Assembly (NCBI GenBank): GCA_037954665.1
Contig: JBBMOL010000012.1
Location: forward strand, 2,790,001 to 2,854,000
Origin: Laguncularia racemosa
Taxonomy: Eukaryota; Streptophyta; Magnoliopsida; Myrtales; Combretaceae
DNA length: 64,000 bases
Direction: 5' to 3'
Position 1 is the first letter of the stretch. Every line of letters starts with the position of its first letter. The translations under genes and the position numbers were made by a program. The notes beneath the pieces were generated by a model. It was not told the origin of the DNA and did not search any database. It worked only from the letters and a program-made list of their open reading frames with translations. Below, piece after piece: positions 22,317 to 34,969 of the stretch.

Positions 22317-22949
22317 TATTATGATTAATTTATTAGCCATTATAACTTATGATGGATGTAAAATCATGCCCTTTATTTATGTTTATAGTCATAAGAATAG
22401 TCACCAACTTACATAATTTTAGTGTTTTAGTACTAATGTGTTTTGTATGTTGGGTTATAGGCTATGATATAATATGTTACTATGTGTAAGTAGTATATAT
22501 CATGAGTACAAGTGTTGATCAGGCATTTAGTTATGCAATTTAAATTTGATATCAGTTATTTCTGGCAATTGTAGTAGTTTTATGGGAGAAAAATTAGGAA
22601 GGAGCACATAAGGAGTGAAATGCCATTATATATTTATATCCTAAAATTTTTCAATGCAAAAAGTAAGTCCTATCATTTTTTTTTCCAAACATTTAGAATT
22701 GCCAAATTCTAAAGGAAATTGTAGTTTTCTCTATAATGAGCCCTAAAATAAAATTCTTAGGTTCTCTTTATGACAAGCCTGAAAATTTATGTGAAAATCA
22801 AGTAAGTCCTCTCATTTTTTTCCTAAACATTTAGAATTGTCAAATTCTAAAGGAAATTGTAGTTTTCTTTATAATGAGACCTAAAATAAAATTCTTGGGT
22901 TCTCCTTATGACAAGCCCAAAAAAATATGTGAAAATCAATCCTATAGCA
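22317..22949 (+). repeat. 5' LTR of the small element, with internal duplication
   Basis: It aligns with 24593-25092 over its length but is longer because 22661-22799 is duplicated in tandem at 22800-22938 (139-bp period). Both copies begin AAGTAAGTCCT and share the TTTAGAATT...CAAATTCTAAAGG block. The LTR start has decayed from TG to TA. Confidence 0.85.
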
Positions 22950-23204
22950 ATTTGGTATTAAAGCCAAGTTTAATGGAAGAATTGAAGAAATTGTGACAAT
23001 AATTTAAAGTATTTATGCCCATGTGTATAGAAGATTGAGAACAATTAAAGGTAAGACAATAGCAAATGGCCACACAACTTGCAAGTTTAACTCGTCATGT
23101 TATTGTTTAGCAAACAAAGGAGAAGAAACAAGGTGAAGCAAGCAATTATGGAGAGGAAGAGTAGGTCTTAGGCATCTTAGATAAAGAATCCCCACTACTG
23201 CATT

Positions 23205-23825
23205 TAGGCGTGGACTTGAATCGAACCACAAGCTATACTAAACCATATATTACAGTTTTTTTTTTCTTAAATTGAACATAATCATACTGTTCAATTTGTA
23301 ACTTTTTCAAACGTAAAAAAACGGTCTAGTCTAATTTGGTCCATAATTCAAATCACTTTTATATGCATTATTAATTTTTGTATATACAAGTCAATAAATC
23401 ATGAAAAATTATACTTAACGCAAAAAAAAATGATTTATTATCATTGGTTTTTAAAAGAGATTTTATTATTTATTTTTAGATAATTCTAGTTTTTATATTA
23501 GTTATTAAGAAAAAATACAAAATAAATAAAGTAGTGAGTTACTTAATAAAAATCAAATAAGAGAAAAAATTGAATAAGCGACATATAATTCTCTTTTTTA
23601 GTCATACATTCTCTAGAATTTCACCTTTGTTTTCTTTTTTCTTTTTTGTTTACTTCTTATAGTTCAATTTGGTTTGATTTATAATTTTTTTAACCTAAAA
23701 GAAAATAATCTGGTTTGATTTGTAATTTTTTTAAACCTAAAATGACAATTCAAATCTAATTTAAGATTGGGTTTGATTCGATTCAATTTATAGTTCAATC
23801 AATTTTTTTACCTAACCCTAGCTAC
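23205..23825. mobile_element. Possible nested inverted-repeat element (MITE-like)
   Basis: Inside the small LTR element, the left end (AGGCGTGGACTTGAATCGAACC) and the complement of the right end (GGGTTTGATTCGATTCAA, then CCTAACCCTAG) form a loose inverted repeat, with internal motifs of the ATTTGGTTTGATTTG type repeated. This looks like a common plant palindromic repeat family, but no target duplication was found. Confidence 0.35.
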
Positions 23826-24128
23826 AATCACTACCATCCTTTAAAGAAAATGAAAGTGATGAGGGTTATAATATTGAATACAATAAATTCTCTTTTGTTA
23901 GTAGAGCAAATCTTGCAAATTGGTTAATAGCAACTAATGTTTCATCTACAACTAAAGTTAGGGAAAAAAGTCCAATGATGAGTGACAACAAAAGGGCAAC
24001 TGCACAATTCTTGCAAATGTAGACAAAAAGGCATCGTTGAATTAGAAAATGAAATTTACAATTACTAGTGCTTCTTCATTGAGTAAATTTGACAAAGATG
24101 ACCTTAAGGAGAAAGATGAAAACATTTT

Positions 24129-24175
24129 GGGGGGGGGTGGGGGCAGGGGGTGTTGGGGGTTTTGTTGGAGGGGGT
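24129..24175 (+). other. G-rich run, G-quadruplex candidate
   Basis: At least five G runs of four or more (including a run of ten) occur in under 50 bases within otherwise AT-rich DNA of the LTR element's interior. It fits the G-quadruplex consensus. It sits in the ORF-like frame 24049-24258 but does not look like coding sequence. Confidence 0.6.
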
Positions 24176-24592
24176 GCAATAAAAGTCTAATGAGAGAAAA
24201 TTTGTATCTAAAATTTTTAAACTTGGTCTTTTGCACTATGATGGAATTGATCCTTTGAGTTAGGTAACTAATTGTGAACATTTCTTTTGTCAACAAAGAA
24301 CACCAAAGAAGGAAAAGCCTTGGTGTCTTTCACTTAGAGGGCAACACACAACTCTAGTTTTTAAGGTTAGATCAACCTAAATGGATGTGGAAAGAATTCA
24401 CCAAGCAATATAATTGGCGATTTGGGCTCCCTATTCAAAGTTGCAAGTTCAATTAATTGTTTAAAATTACATAAATAGGATCATTGGAGGACTATTGATG
24501 CCAATTTGAGCATATAGCAACAAGAGAGATTAGAACTAAAAATGTCCAACCATCACATTTGAGGTTAGCCATGTCTTAGAAGAGGGGAGTAA

Positions 24593-25092
24593 TGTTATAG
24601 TTAATTCATCACCCCCCTTATGACTTAAGATGGATACAAAACTATGCCCTTTACTCATGTTATAGTCATAAAAAGAGTTGCTAGCTTGCATAATATTAGT
24701 GTTTTAGTGTTGATGTGTTTCATGTGTTGTGTCATATGCCATGATATAATATGTTATTATGTGTAAATAGTATGTATCATGAGTAAGTGTCATGATCAAG
24801 CAATTAGTTATGCAATGTGAATTTGATGTTAGTTATGTCTCGTAGTTGTAGAGGTAGTTTTATGGGAGAAAAATTCAAAGGAAGCGATTAAGGAGTAAAC
24901 TACCATTGTATGTTTGTATTCTAGAATTTATCATTGCAAAAGGTAAGTCGTATCATTTTTTTTCCAGACATTTAGAATTATTAAATTCTAAATGAGGTTT
25001 TAGGACTCTCTTTATAATGAGCTCTAAAATGAGATCATCTAGTTCTCTTTATAACAAGCTAAAAAATTTATGTGAAAATTGATCTTGTAGTA
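24593..25092 (+). repeat. 3' LTR of the small element
   Basis: It starts TGTTATAG after a polypurine tract and ends TAGTA before the ATATC target duplication. It has a single copy of the 139-bp block found twice in the 5' LTR. Confidence 0.85.
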
Positions 25093-25097
25093 ATATC

Positions 25098-28080
25098 TTT
25101 AGGAAAGATACATTTGACATGAATATCTTAGTACACCATTTGCCATAAATATCTAGCCAATTCATAAGGTAAGGAATATGAAATTCTCACAATTACTCTC
25201 TCTCTTTCTTATTGTTAATTACGTGGTGTTTGTCTGACTTAAGTGTTAGAGTTCAAATGCTAGAGATACCTTTAGCACCCCATAGTTGAAATTTGCTTTC
25301 TTGTAGGTCATATTGCTTCCAAATTGAAGATCTAATCTAACCCATTTCTCAAGCAACAAGAACCACACTCAATAAGAAGTAGTAAGACTTCAATTTTCAA
25401 GTGATGAAATAGAGAAATAATATCTCTTCCCTTTTTTTTTTTTTAAGAGAAGATCAACTTTATTCATTCAAATGTTTATATATCATTTTATAATACAAGG
25501 CACTTCTTTTTTATTTAATAAAATTAGACCTCTATAGTAAGCATCTAGATAAAAGAAGTTAGATGTCATAAAATTTGTATTGATCTTTCTTGACTTATTG
25601 TCAAGGTAGTCTACCATTTTATTTAATTATCTATATATGTACTGTATTGAAGCTTCCAACCTTTGCATGAGCTTCTTTATATTTTAGAGAGTATAAAATC
25701 TATACCATATATAACGTATATCATCTTTCAACTATTTTACTGCTACCAAGCAAATATGTTGAAGCTTATATTTATAACATCAAGCCTTTTTTCTATGGCC
25801 ATAAGTTTCACACTTGAGTTATGTTTTCAATCGCTATCAAACTACCAAATGCAAAAAATATATTACCTTCTTCATCTTAGGCTATCCCTTCAACTACTTG
25901 AGTTATATGCCATTATTGGTTTAAGGCCCTAAAGTCCATTTTGCTTTAACCTAACCACATAATAGAAAAGTGCCTAAAACTAATAGGGATAAATTAAGGA
26001 AGCAATCTAAATCCCTTGAAAAACACCTCTTAAGTGAGTATTTCATATTATAAATAAGACGTCTTCAGAAAAAAAAATTACTTATCTAAAATAGAATCTC
26101 TTAACGCTATAAGAGGAAGCTCCTCCATCAAGGTAAGATGATTTGATACTCCCTATACACTTTGATTATCTTACTCTTACACTGCTTCTCTGACTTGATC
26201 ATTGGAGTCCAAGTCTTGGAGACACTTTCTACATTTCAATAGCTCACATTTGACCATCTTACAGATTGAATTTTGCTAAACCCAAGAGTGCAATTTTGCT
26301 CAAAATTGCATCTAAGCAGTAAAAGCAATTAACGGTTAGGAAATAAAAAATAAAAAATAGCTATTCTCTTAATCTTATAAAAGAATTATAATTACTCATT
26401 TTGTCGTAAAATACAACTCTATTGAATAATCGTTAACCAAACGCAAAACTAGGTCATAATGATCTATTTACTTTCTAAAAAATAGATAGAGAAATGAAAG
26501 TTGTTTTCTAAGGAATAACTATTATATATGTATTTGTTATATTGGGATATAGTATGTTGTTACATACATACATGTTGTCATCTATGTATGTATGATACTT
26601 TGCATGATCAAACTCCATGCCAAAACTTTATTATGACATTATTTCTTTTTGGAAAATTGATCCCATGGGGGTAAGAAAAAAACCAATGGAATTATGAACC
26701 AAATCAGACCTAACTAAAATGTATCTAAAATTTAGTTTTTTTCTATGCGATTTACTTTACGGTTTGATTCATATTGAGTATAATGGTTTACAGTTTCAAC
26801 CATGATTAGGAAAGAAAAAGAAAAAAGAAAAGAAGAAGAAGAAGAAAGCAATCGATGGTTAATTTGTGCTATTCCTAGCTTTATGCAATTCTTAATCACC
26901 ATTCTCCTCATCTTAGACCACTCAAATCTTAATTAGATACTAGAAATTTAGTTTTCTATCGATTCTTTCGATTTCTTTCTAGTCACATTACTCCATTGGT
27001 ATAGCTAACATAAAGCTAATATATATGGTGCTTTTGAGTTGGAATTTTCATAGCTCTTGAAGTCACATTAGTTTTAATTGCCTCAAGATTTGTTCCATTT
27101 GGCTCATATGCATATGAATGCACATTCGTAGGTACTTGTCTCATGGTCTTCTATTGTTGCTCTAACTTGTGTGTAGTGTAGCTAGAGAAGAAAGTAGAGG
27201 GATTGGATATCAAATTATATACGATATATTAGTAAACATTACATTTGCTGAGAAGTCTTTTCCTTTTTTTCAAAGAAAAAAAAAACCGTTGGAAGGACCA
27301 ATGAAAAATCAAAATTTCCAATCAAGACCATGAGATAAAGCAAGATAAGAGTTTTCTATTTTGTTGGTGTGTTTTTTGTTTTGGCGATTTTTAATGGTGA
27401 AAATGTACCACTGTACTATGTTATACATGTATTTCCTAAAAATAGATTAAAGATATTGTAAATCATATTTAATTTACTTTTAAGATGTTACCTTGTGCTT
27501 TAAAAAAAATAAAAAATCAAGGAGATAGATAAAAGGATTACCATGCACATAGTAGTGTACAAGTTTTCAATTTATACTTACATTAGGTAAAAGCTTGTGG
27601 GATACATGATTATTGTTTTAATATATACTTTTACTTAACAGCTAATAACAATTATCATGTTAACAATATATATTTTTAAATTATTATAAATATAGGATAA
27701 ATTTTATTGTCTAATGCGTAAATATATATATAACCTATTAAAAGATTTATATGATTACCACATAGTTTTTCATGATATGATGCACTAATCGTAAAGAGTT
27801 ATAATCTTTTTGAATAGGATAAATTATATGGACTACTTCTAAAAATGTTTATAATTGCATGGATATACTAGTTTTTCAAGAACTTACACTCTTCAAACAA
27901 ACATGTGGCCCACTATCCATTAACATGGAATAAAAAAATATATCAAAAAATTGATGTGGCACTACGACATTAGGTAAATCAACAAAAATTGATAAAAACA
28001 CTAAAAGTAGTTTGTGCAATTTACCCTTTTGAATATAGGATTGAAACGATGTTGCATATAAAGATACATCTTTTGAATAA
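25098..28080. other. AT-rich intergenic DNA; no gene seen
   Basis: No coding similarity, RNA gene or bounded transposon was recognised. Purine-rich simple sequence occurs near 26813-26848 (GAA/GAAA repeats). A block near 26660-26820 resembles the palindromic family noted at 23205-23825 but is too diverged to bound. Confidence 0.55.
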
Positions 28081-28094
28081 AAACTTAAAAGTCT

Positions 28095-28740
28095 ATCTAT
28101 CTATTTATTTATTTATATATATACTAGTAGATAACGTACATGCGCTATGAGTGTAAAAATAAATATATATAAAATTATTAATGAAAATATTAAGAGTATA
28201 TTAAACCATTAAAATGGGCGTTTAAAATATATAAAATAGTTATGAAATTACAAGTTAAATATTTGTTCTAATTATTTATAATATTTTTAAGTTATAAAAT
28301 TTGATAAAAACATAAAAAAACTTTTAAAATTTTTTTATAATTTAAATTTGAAAAATGTTATTGCATAACTATTTATTGATGCAATGTTCATAAGATATTA
28401 AGATAATGAAACATAAATGATAAAATGTAGATACTTATCTAGCATTTGGCTTTCCTCATTGTTCATGATGAAGTTTAGAATATACAAATGCTTATCAATT
28501 TACATAAGGATAAGGATAAGGATAGTTATAAGAAGTAATGAGAGAAAGGGTGTGTGTGTGTGCACGTATAAGAGAGAGACCGTGAGTTGGTGGATTGGTA
28601 TCCAAATTGTGCAAGACATGTGGGTCAAATTTATTGGTAGGAAAATAAAAAAAATAAAAAAAAATCTAAAGACACCAAAAGGGTGTGTCTTGCTTTAATA
28701 ATATAAATATATATATGTATATATATATTTACTATGTTTA
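28095..28740. repeat. Cluster of short microsatellites
   Basis: Simple repeats include TCTA/TTTA tetranucleotides (about 28095-28122), AAGGAT units (28506-28525), a GT run (28549-28562) and AT-rich alternating sequence (28700-28730). They lie downstream of the F-box gene's 3' end, with no coding signal. Confidence 0.7.
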
Positions 28741-29227
28741 AAAGATTACAAAAAGCATGCTTAGATATTCTTATGAAACAAGCAAACAAAACTTTAACAT
28801 CAAGTAGCATAAACATCAACATCTAAGCAAAAAGCAAAACAACTTTATCAAACAAAAAATAACATCAAAATACATGTCGAAAAGAAATTGCTACATCTTA
28901 ATTGTACATAGGTCAAGCTCATACATACAAGATTTAATAAATTCCAGCTCTTGGTCATTTGTCCCAAAAAGATGTCTTAAAACGATTATTTTAAAATAAG
29001 AAATCTATCAATTTTTATTAAAGTGAATGGAAAAATGTTTTGGTGCAATGACTAAATTAAAACAACCATGTGCATAATAATTAAGACTACAAGAGACAGC
29101 AATAATGGCCATCACATATATTACATCTTAGGTGCTTCAAAGCAAACTCTCACCAAAATATTGAGTGCATATTAATAGTAAGATTGTACTACCCAAAACT
29201 TGAAAGCATAAAGTAAAAAATCATAAG

Positions 29228-30313
29228 TCAGGAGTTTATACTACAGAGATTAGCAAGATGAATAGATGCTGTAGTCCTCTTCTCCGCGGTGTCCTCTGGT
29301 AACTCCTTGCTCTCAAGAAACTCGTATTCTTGACCCTTTAGGTCATACAAAAGCATGGTATCCTGGTCACATATCAACAAGACCTTACCTTCATCTAACT
29401 CTCCCATGAGCACTACATGCAATGGATCATCTGTCTGCATTTCAAAAGGTATAGCACATTCGATATTGAAATCGTTTGCCCAAGATTCTTCTACACCGTA
29501 CTCCTTCATTACCCAGATCTGCAACTGCAAGGATTGCCCCTGTTGATAATGATTAACTATGCATAATTTACCATCAAAGTCCATTAATTGTAGGTTGTCT
29601 AATGAGTCATTAGGTAGTCTTATCAGATCAAAAGTGTCATTAGTCAAGTCGAATGAGACTATGCTGTCCCATTCCATGTATCCCCCTGCCATCCAGTGGA
29701 GTCGTTCGTTCACAAGGACTTGCGGGTTCCTGTTTATAATATAATAAGGGGGCTTTCCAACGCTTCTCCACCTTTTACTCCCGCTGTCAAATACTATACA
29801 CTCATAATCATATGGTAAAGATCGATCGCACTCAACAAAGACGACCACTTTATAAAAGTTTGTAGTTGGATCAAATACAAAGCCAAACGTATCGGGAAAA
29901 TATCGACATTCCATGTCGTCGAGCACAGGCAGCGGCATGTATTGGTTAGTGAATGGATTCATGATGAAGATGGTCGTATCAAAAACATCGATGTAGCAAA
30001 GCAAGCCATTGTGCGATTTCACTTGTCCATATTCCGATATGTCATACGACAATTCCCTTTTGAAGACTCTTGTATTGTCAGATAGACCTGCCAAAAAAAG
30101 TCTGTCACACTGTTGAAGCATGAGAACTCGATTGTTACTCGGGTTGGACGAGGAGCAAGACCATTGTAGTTGATGAAAATGAGGTTCTTCTATGATGGAC
30201 TTCCATTTTTTGCATACACATTTAAGGCCTATCAAATCTAGAGTTGGAACCCTAGCGAGAATGTTCGAGATGATCCCATCAGGAAGAGACTCCAGATCCA
30301 TTTTCATAGACAA
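29228..30313 (-). CDS. F-box protein with F-box-associated domain
   Basis: A single-exon gene of 361 residues. The N-terminal F-box (about 8-48: LESLPDGIISNILARVP...LKCVCKKWKSIIEEPHF) should bind a SKP1-like adaptor and place the protein in an SCF ubiquitin ligase. The rest (about 85-330) is the plant F-box-associated kelch-like repeat region, with MNPFTNQYMPLP, FGFVFDPTTNFYKVV, ERLHWMAGG, SIVSFDLTNDTFDLIRLP, and a final VLLICDQDTMLLYDLK blade. This is the CPR30/At3g type common in large, fast-evolving plant families, so the substrate is unknown. MSMKM gives two possible starts; the upstream one is used. No introns or disabling mutations are seen, and it has no close gene neighbour. Confidence 0.93.
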   Translation of the reverse strand: MSMKMDLESLPDGIISNILARVPTLDLIGLKCVCKKWKSIIEEPHFHQLQWSCSSSNPSNNRVLMLQQCDRLFLAGLSDNTRVFKRELSYDISEYGQVKSHNGLLCYIDVFDTTIFIMNPFTNQYMPLPVLDDMECRYFPDTFGFVFDPTTNFYKVVVFVECDRSLPYDYECIVFDSGSKRWRSVGKPPYYIINRNPQVLVNERLHWMAGGYMEWDSIVSFDLTNDTFDLIRLPNDSLDNLQLMDFDGKLCIVNHYQQGQSLQLQIWVMKEYGVEESWANDFNIECAIPFEMQTDDPLHVVLMGELDEGKVLLICDQDTMLLYDLKGQEYEFLESKELPEDTAEKRTTASIHLANLCSINS

Positions 30314-33300
30314 TATGGACGCCCTCCGTAAACCCTAATTGCTCGTCTTGAAAAGACTCACTTTGAGCCTAGGGTTTGTATAACTATGTGCACGTTAACA
30401 TCCCTTAGAAGAAGACTTATTTTATATGTAAGACCCTATTATGACGACCTCACAGTTGTGTGTTTTTAGAAGTCAAGTGTAAAATCTATATCCAAAGAGA
30501 TACTCCTATTTAAAGGAGGAGATCTTACGAAATTAAAAAAAAGATATATGTCCTTCGATATTTATTTGAATTCAATAAATTAATGGGACGTTGTTGAAAT
30601 TTAATAGACCATTCAATAAAGTTTTATGATTTATCAAAGAGAGATTTACAAAAGATTTGTTTGTACATTTAAGATTTGATTGCGTTAATATGATTTTTAT
30701 TTCTAATTTAATATATGGTTGCTTTTGATGATTTATTTCAAGAAAAATTAATAGCCATATCACTTCATAACTATTTTAGTCGGTACTCCCTTTAGTATCA
30801 TAATCTATTCTATTATTAGTAATATTTAATAGTGTTCTCAACAATAAAGTAGTTGTTGTATATTCACTCATCATAATAAAGTAAAGGCTCATTCTTACTT
30901 CTATTATTTATATTTCTCTATGTATTTATATTATTTAAGTAAAATATACCATTTTAGTGTCTTAGGTGTTCATTATATTTTTTTCTATTACCAAATTACA
31001 ATAAAACCTTTTGTGTTTACTTTTTTTTTGGGGTAAAATCCCATAAATTTAACTAGTTTGCTTAAGAAAAATGATGATGTTATTTGAAATTATCCAATTG
31101 GGACTTAACAAAGTAGGAATAAGAAAACATGTTGAATAAGAGCTTTACATGGTTAATAACGGAAATCGAATTTCGAGATTCAAGAAATAAGAAAGAAACT
31201 CCTCATTTCGCATGAAGGATAAAAAGAAAATTATGAGGGCAAAGGTATGAGACACCTAATGATATCAACATTTCTTAATAAAGAATCCTAAAATAGTTAT
31301 TGCGATCTATATAGCCACCTAGAAGGTTGCATAGAAACTTTCAAACTCCTAGTATAAGGCAAACTACCCACAAGCAAATTTAAATAGTAATAATAAAAAA
31401 TGCACATGCGATTCAATGAGATGTCCAATTCTAAGTAAACAATAACCTAGAGAAATAAATGATTTGATGATTCTAACTATTTCATCAAAAATCCCAAAAA
31501 TCTCATAATAAATTATATCTTTAAACAATTGGACCTATGCTAAAATAAAATTTAATAGTAAGTAATTGTATGTGATGCCATATCATAAAGTATATTTGAC
31601 ACTAAATTCAAATATACATAATAATGATAAAACATAGATAAAATCTCCTTGAATAAATGCAACCACTTAAAACTAATGCATATTGGATATACTTTATTCC
31701 ACTTTCTATCAATAATAATCTTATGTGAATTTTCATGTAAATAATCAATTGAAAGCAATATCATTTTATTGGTATCAATATTATATAAATGACAATTGGG
31801 ATTTTTTTTTTTTTTTGCAATAGTGATTTTTCAAGAGCTCTATAAGAGTTAATAAAAATATAAAATACCTTAAGACATTAACCTTAAGAAATTTGTATTA
31901 GAAAATTTGCAACACATCAATATAAGTTATACAAATATATAATTTATAATTGGTGTACTGTTTCCAAAGACTTTATATTAATATTATACTAGTATGTTTC
32001 TTATATATATAATATGAATGTATACCGATAGGGTATTCTTAAAGGATTTCATGTTGTAATACAATTATATACATTTTCAAATATACCTTTTATATTTATG
32101 TGATTTTGAAGGATTACATAATTCAACAAAGGTATATATTTGTAATTTTTATACATAGATAAGCTAATTTATGTAATATTTAATTATATCTATAATTTGA
32201 TATAAGTTGTCATAACATTTAAAAAATAACTGTAGTATAATCTAAGCATTTATTTGTACAAACCCATGGCACTAATAGTTAAATACAAAAGAATATTTAA
32301 TATATACATATGTTTATGTATAAAGTATTACTTGTATAAGAACTATCTTTTATATAACCAATAATTATAATATATTCAATGTTAAAATTATTTTTTGAAA
32401 GCTTTCTTCATTATATGCGTGATAGGTTTATATTCTAAACATGATTGTTTGATAGCTTATATAGCTATGCATATAATTATTTATGTATGATAATTGCAAA
32501 TTTTAATTAAGACGGTAAGCTAATATTTAACCGTTTGTAGTATCGAGTTGAGAGCAACAAATGATAATAAGTAAATGATGAAAACTATAAAAGGAAACTT
32601 TGTATGTGAGTGCTAACGAAGATTTTACTCATAAATTATATGAAATAATTTAAAGAAGGAGTCAAGCACTTTCAAAGTTGAGAAAATAAATATAAAAGTC
32701 CTAAACCATGTATATAAACATGCCTAAGAACTAATGCAACCTTAGGAAATTTTGTTAAATTTAATTCAAAGGAAAAAATCGATCCCATTCTTCAATAGCC
32801 TAATTTGAATTTATTTTACAAATCTCAAATAAACACAATAAAAAAATCACAAGCAAATAAAAAAAAAAATAGAAGCCAACCCATCCATTTCTTTTCTAGG
32901 TTGCCATGAAAAATTTTAAGGAAAAAGAAATTTAATAAGCCAGTCTAACTAAACTCAATCTAACCTAAATGCTTTATTTTCTCCTAACCTACTCAATCAA
33001 CATTAGCCAACATGCTATCCAACCCCTAAAAACAAAAAAAGATTGTTGACCCTAGCCATTCTTTCGAATTAAATAACATGCAAGTTGATCACTTATCCAT
33101 TAACATTCTCTAATTAAATAACATGTAAGCTAGCCATTTGTTCATCACCAAGTCCTATAACTATACAAATGGGATGGGTTACACAGCATAATCTGTTTAA
33201 CTCACAAAAAACTATGGATTGAATTTAAGAATTTTGACTTGTTTAAAATATAAGGTTTTTTGCTCGCCCTGCTTAACTTATGGATCAAAATGTGGCAATC

Positions 33301-34430
33301 TGTTTTGGATAATAGTTAAACTCTCCTCTATAGCAAGTACATTCTAACATTGGTGTTTGTTGCTTATAATCATATAATGACCCAAAGAACATTGTATTGA
33401 CACTTAAAAAAAATCATAAAAGGATGGCGGATTGGCTTACTTAATCCACTATATCAAATGTTATGGGTTGGCCCGTTCAACCCACTAGCTAATGTTGTAG
33501 TGAGTTAGGCAAAAAAAAATTAACCCACTTAAAGCTAACTCATTTAACTCATGGGTCAATGCAGATTGGAGAGGGTAATTAGCCCATTTAGGCCTCTTGC
33601 ATAGTTTTACCGAGTCTCATCAATATTTTTCTAAAATCCCATAAACATTACACCAAGAATTCCAAAACTAGATACATATATTTTCTTTCCCCAAACCTCT
33701 TCTCGTATAGAAAATAATTAGGGAAAATTATATTTTTAATACTCAACATTTATCTACTTTTCTATTTAAGTTTTTAACTCTCTTTTTTTTCTTCTATTTA
33801 AGTGTTTAATATTTTCAAAACTTTATACAAATAAGACTTTTATTACACATATTAAACCTTTTAGCCATTTTAGACATGTATTAGTTTTCGATTAGTCTTA
33901 TACTAGTTAGTAAAAGTAGCTAGGGTATGTACAATTTTTTTAATTTTTTTTTAATTTTATTTCTTTGTATTTATTATTATTTTATATATTATATTATTAA
34001 ATATATTTAATATTATTTTTATTGTATTATAAAAATAAATATATTTAATATTATCATTTTGTTAATTTAATTATTATTTGAACTAATTAGAAATTGATAT
34101 GAAAGACACGTGTTATTCTCTTTGTATTGCTCTCCTAAACATTATGTTTTTAATGATTACATTATTCACCGCTGTGACTTTCGGCCTTTTCCGGGAAATG
34201 AAGTTTGGCCTACCCATCATCTCTGCTTCTCGAATAGATGAATGCCTTTAATCTTCCCTTGTTCAACTAAAAACAAATCAGGCCATGCCTATTGGTCTCT
34301 CTCCCTCCCCTATCCTTTTTTTTTTCAATTTTGGAAACTAAAAGCGTCATCTAAACAGCCTTTAAGCATTTCAAGCTAAGATTCTTCAAACCTATATGTT
34401 TATTTCAGTTTAGACGAGTGGGTGTACACA
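30314..34430. other. AT-rich intergenic DNA upstream of the F-box gene
   Basis: The first ~100 bases should include the F-box gene's leader and promoter; a plus-strand AAACCCTAA lies at about 30330-30338. The remainder is very AT-rich, with no open frame that resembles a known protein and no bounded transposon. Short AT tracts are frequent. Confidence 0.55.
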
Positions 34431-34479
34431 TATTTATGCAATCAAGATTCAAAATTTTAAAGTATGATCTTATAATGTA

Positions 34480-34960
34480 TGTGTGATATCCTTTTGTGTT
34501 TAGGAGAGATCATGATACTCATATGAATAAAGTTTTATATGAATTATGAAAGATATTAAGTAGTGGTATATAAAGTTAAATAGTAAATAATATATCAATA
34601 TTAATTATAAACTTTTAGGTTAAATAGTTATAAAAGGTTCATTAATATTTCTTGATTATTTTTTGATAAAAACATTGCGAAGGGTATTAGAATTGACCCC
34701 TTACCAGAAATTCATGATGATTGAAAAGAGAGAAGATTTGAGCTCAATCGTAAAATCTCATTATGAGAACATCACGTGCAAAGGGAAAATTGTGATACCC
34801 ATGTGTTTAAAAAAAAGTTATAACACCTTATGTAAATGAAGTATTGTGTAACAGTATATAATATCAAATAGTAAATAGTATATTAATACTATCTAGAAAT
34901 TTTTTGATTAAGTGATTGAAAAACGTCCATTAATGTCTTTTGGATTAGTTATTAACCACT
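34480..34960. repeat. Imperfect direct repeat pair, possible miniature LTR element
   Basis: About 34480-34670 and 34790-34960 are imperfect direct repeats: both begin TGTGATA and share GTATATAA...AAATAGTAAATA and TTCATTAAT/CCATTAAT blocks. The segment between ends in a purine-rich GCAAAGGGAAAAT just before the second TGTGATACC, like a polypurine tract and LTR start. No primer site or target duplication was found, so this is tentative. Confidence 0.4.
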
Positions 34961-34969
34961 TTTAACATT

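Larger units (their letters stand above)
22317..25092 (+). mobile_element. Complete small LTR retrotransposon with gag relic only
   Basis: Two long direct repeats bound this element: 22317-22949 and 24593-25092. ATATC at 22312-22316 and again at 25093-25097 is the target duplication. A degenerate initiator-Met primer site (TGGTATTAAAGCC, from 22953) follows the first LTR, and a polypurine tract (AGAGGGGAG, about 24581-24592) precedes the second. The 1.6 kb interior has no intact frame; near 24235-24540 the plus strand gives a broken gypsy-type Gag (DGIDPLS, CEHFF, QQRTPK). The LTRs are strongly diverged, so it is old. It is non-autonomous. Confidence 0.85.

Noticed and set aside
24049..24258. 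Glycine-rich small protein on the plus strand
   Set aside because: The glycines come from a G run in the interior of an old LTR element; there is no conserved sequence or gene context.
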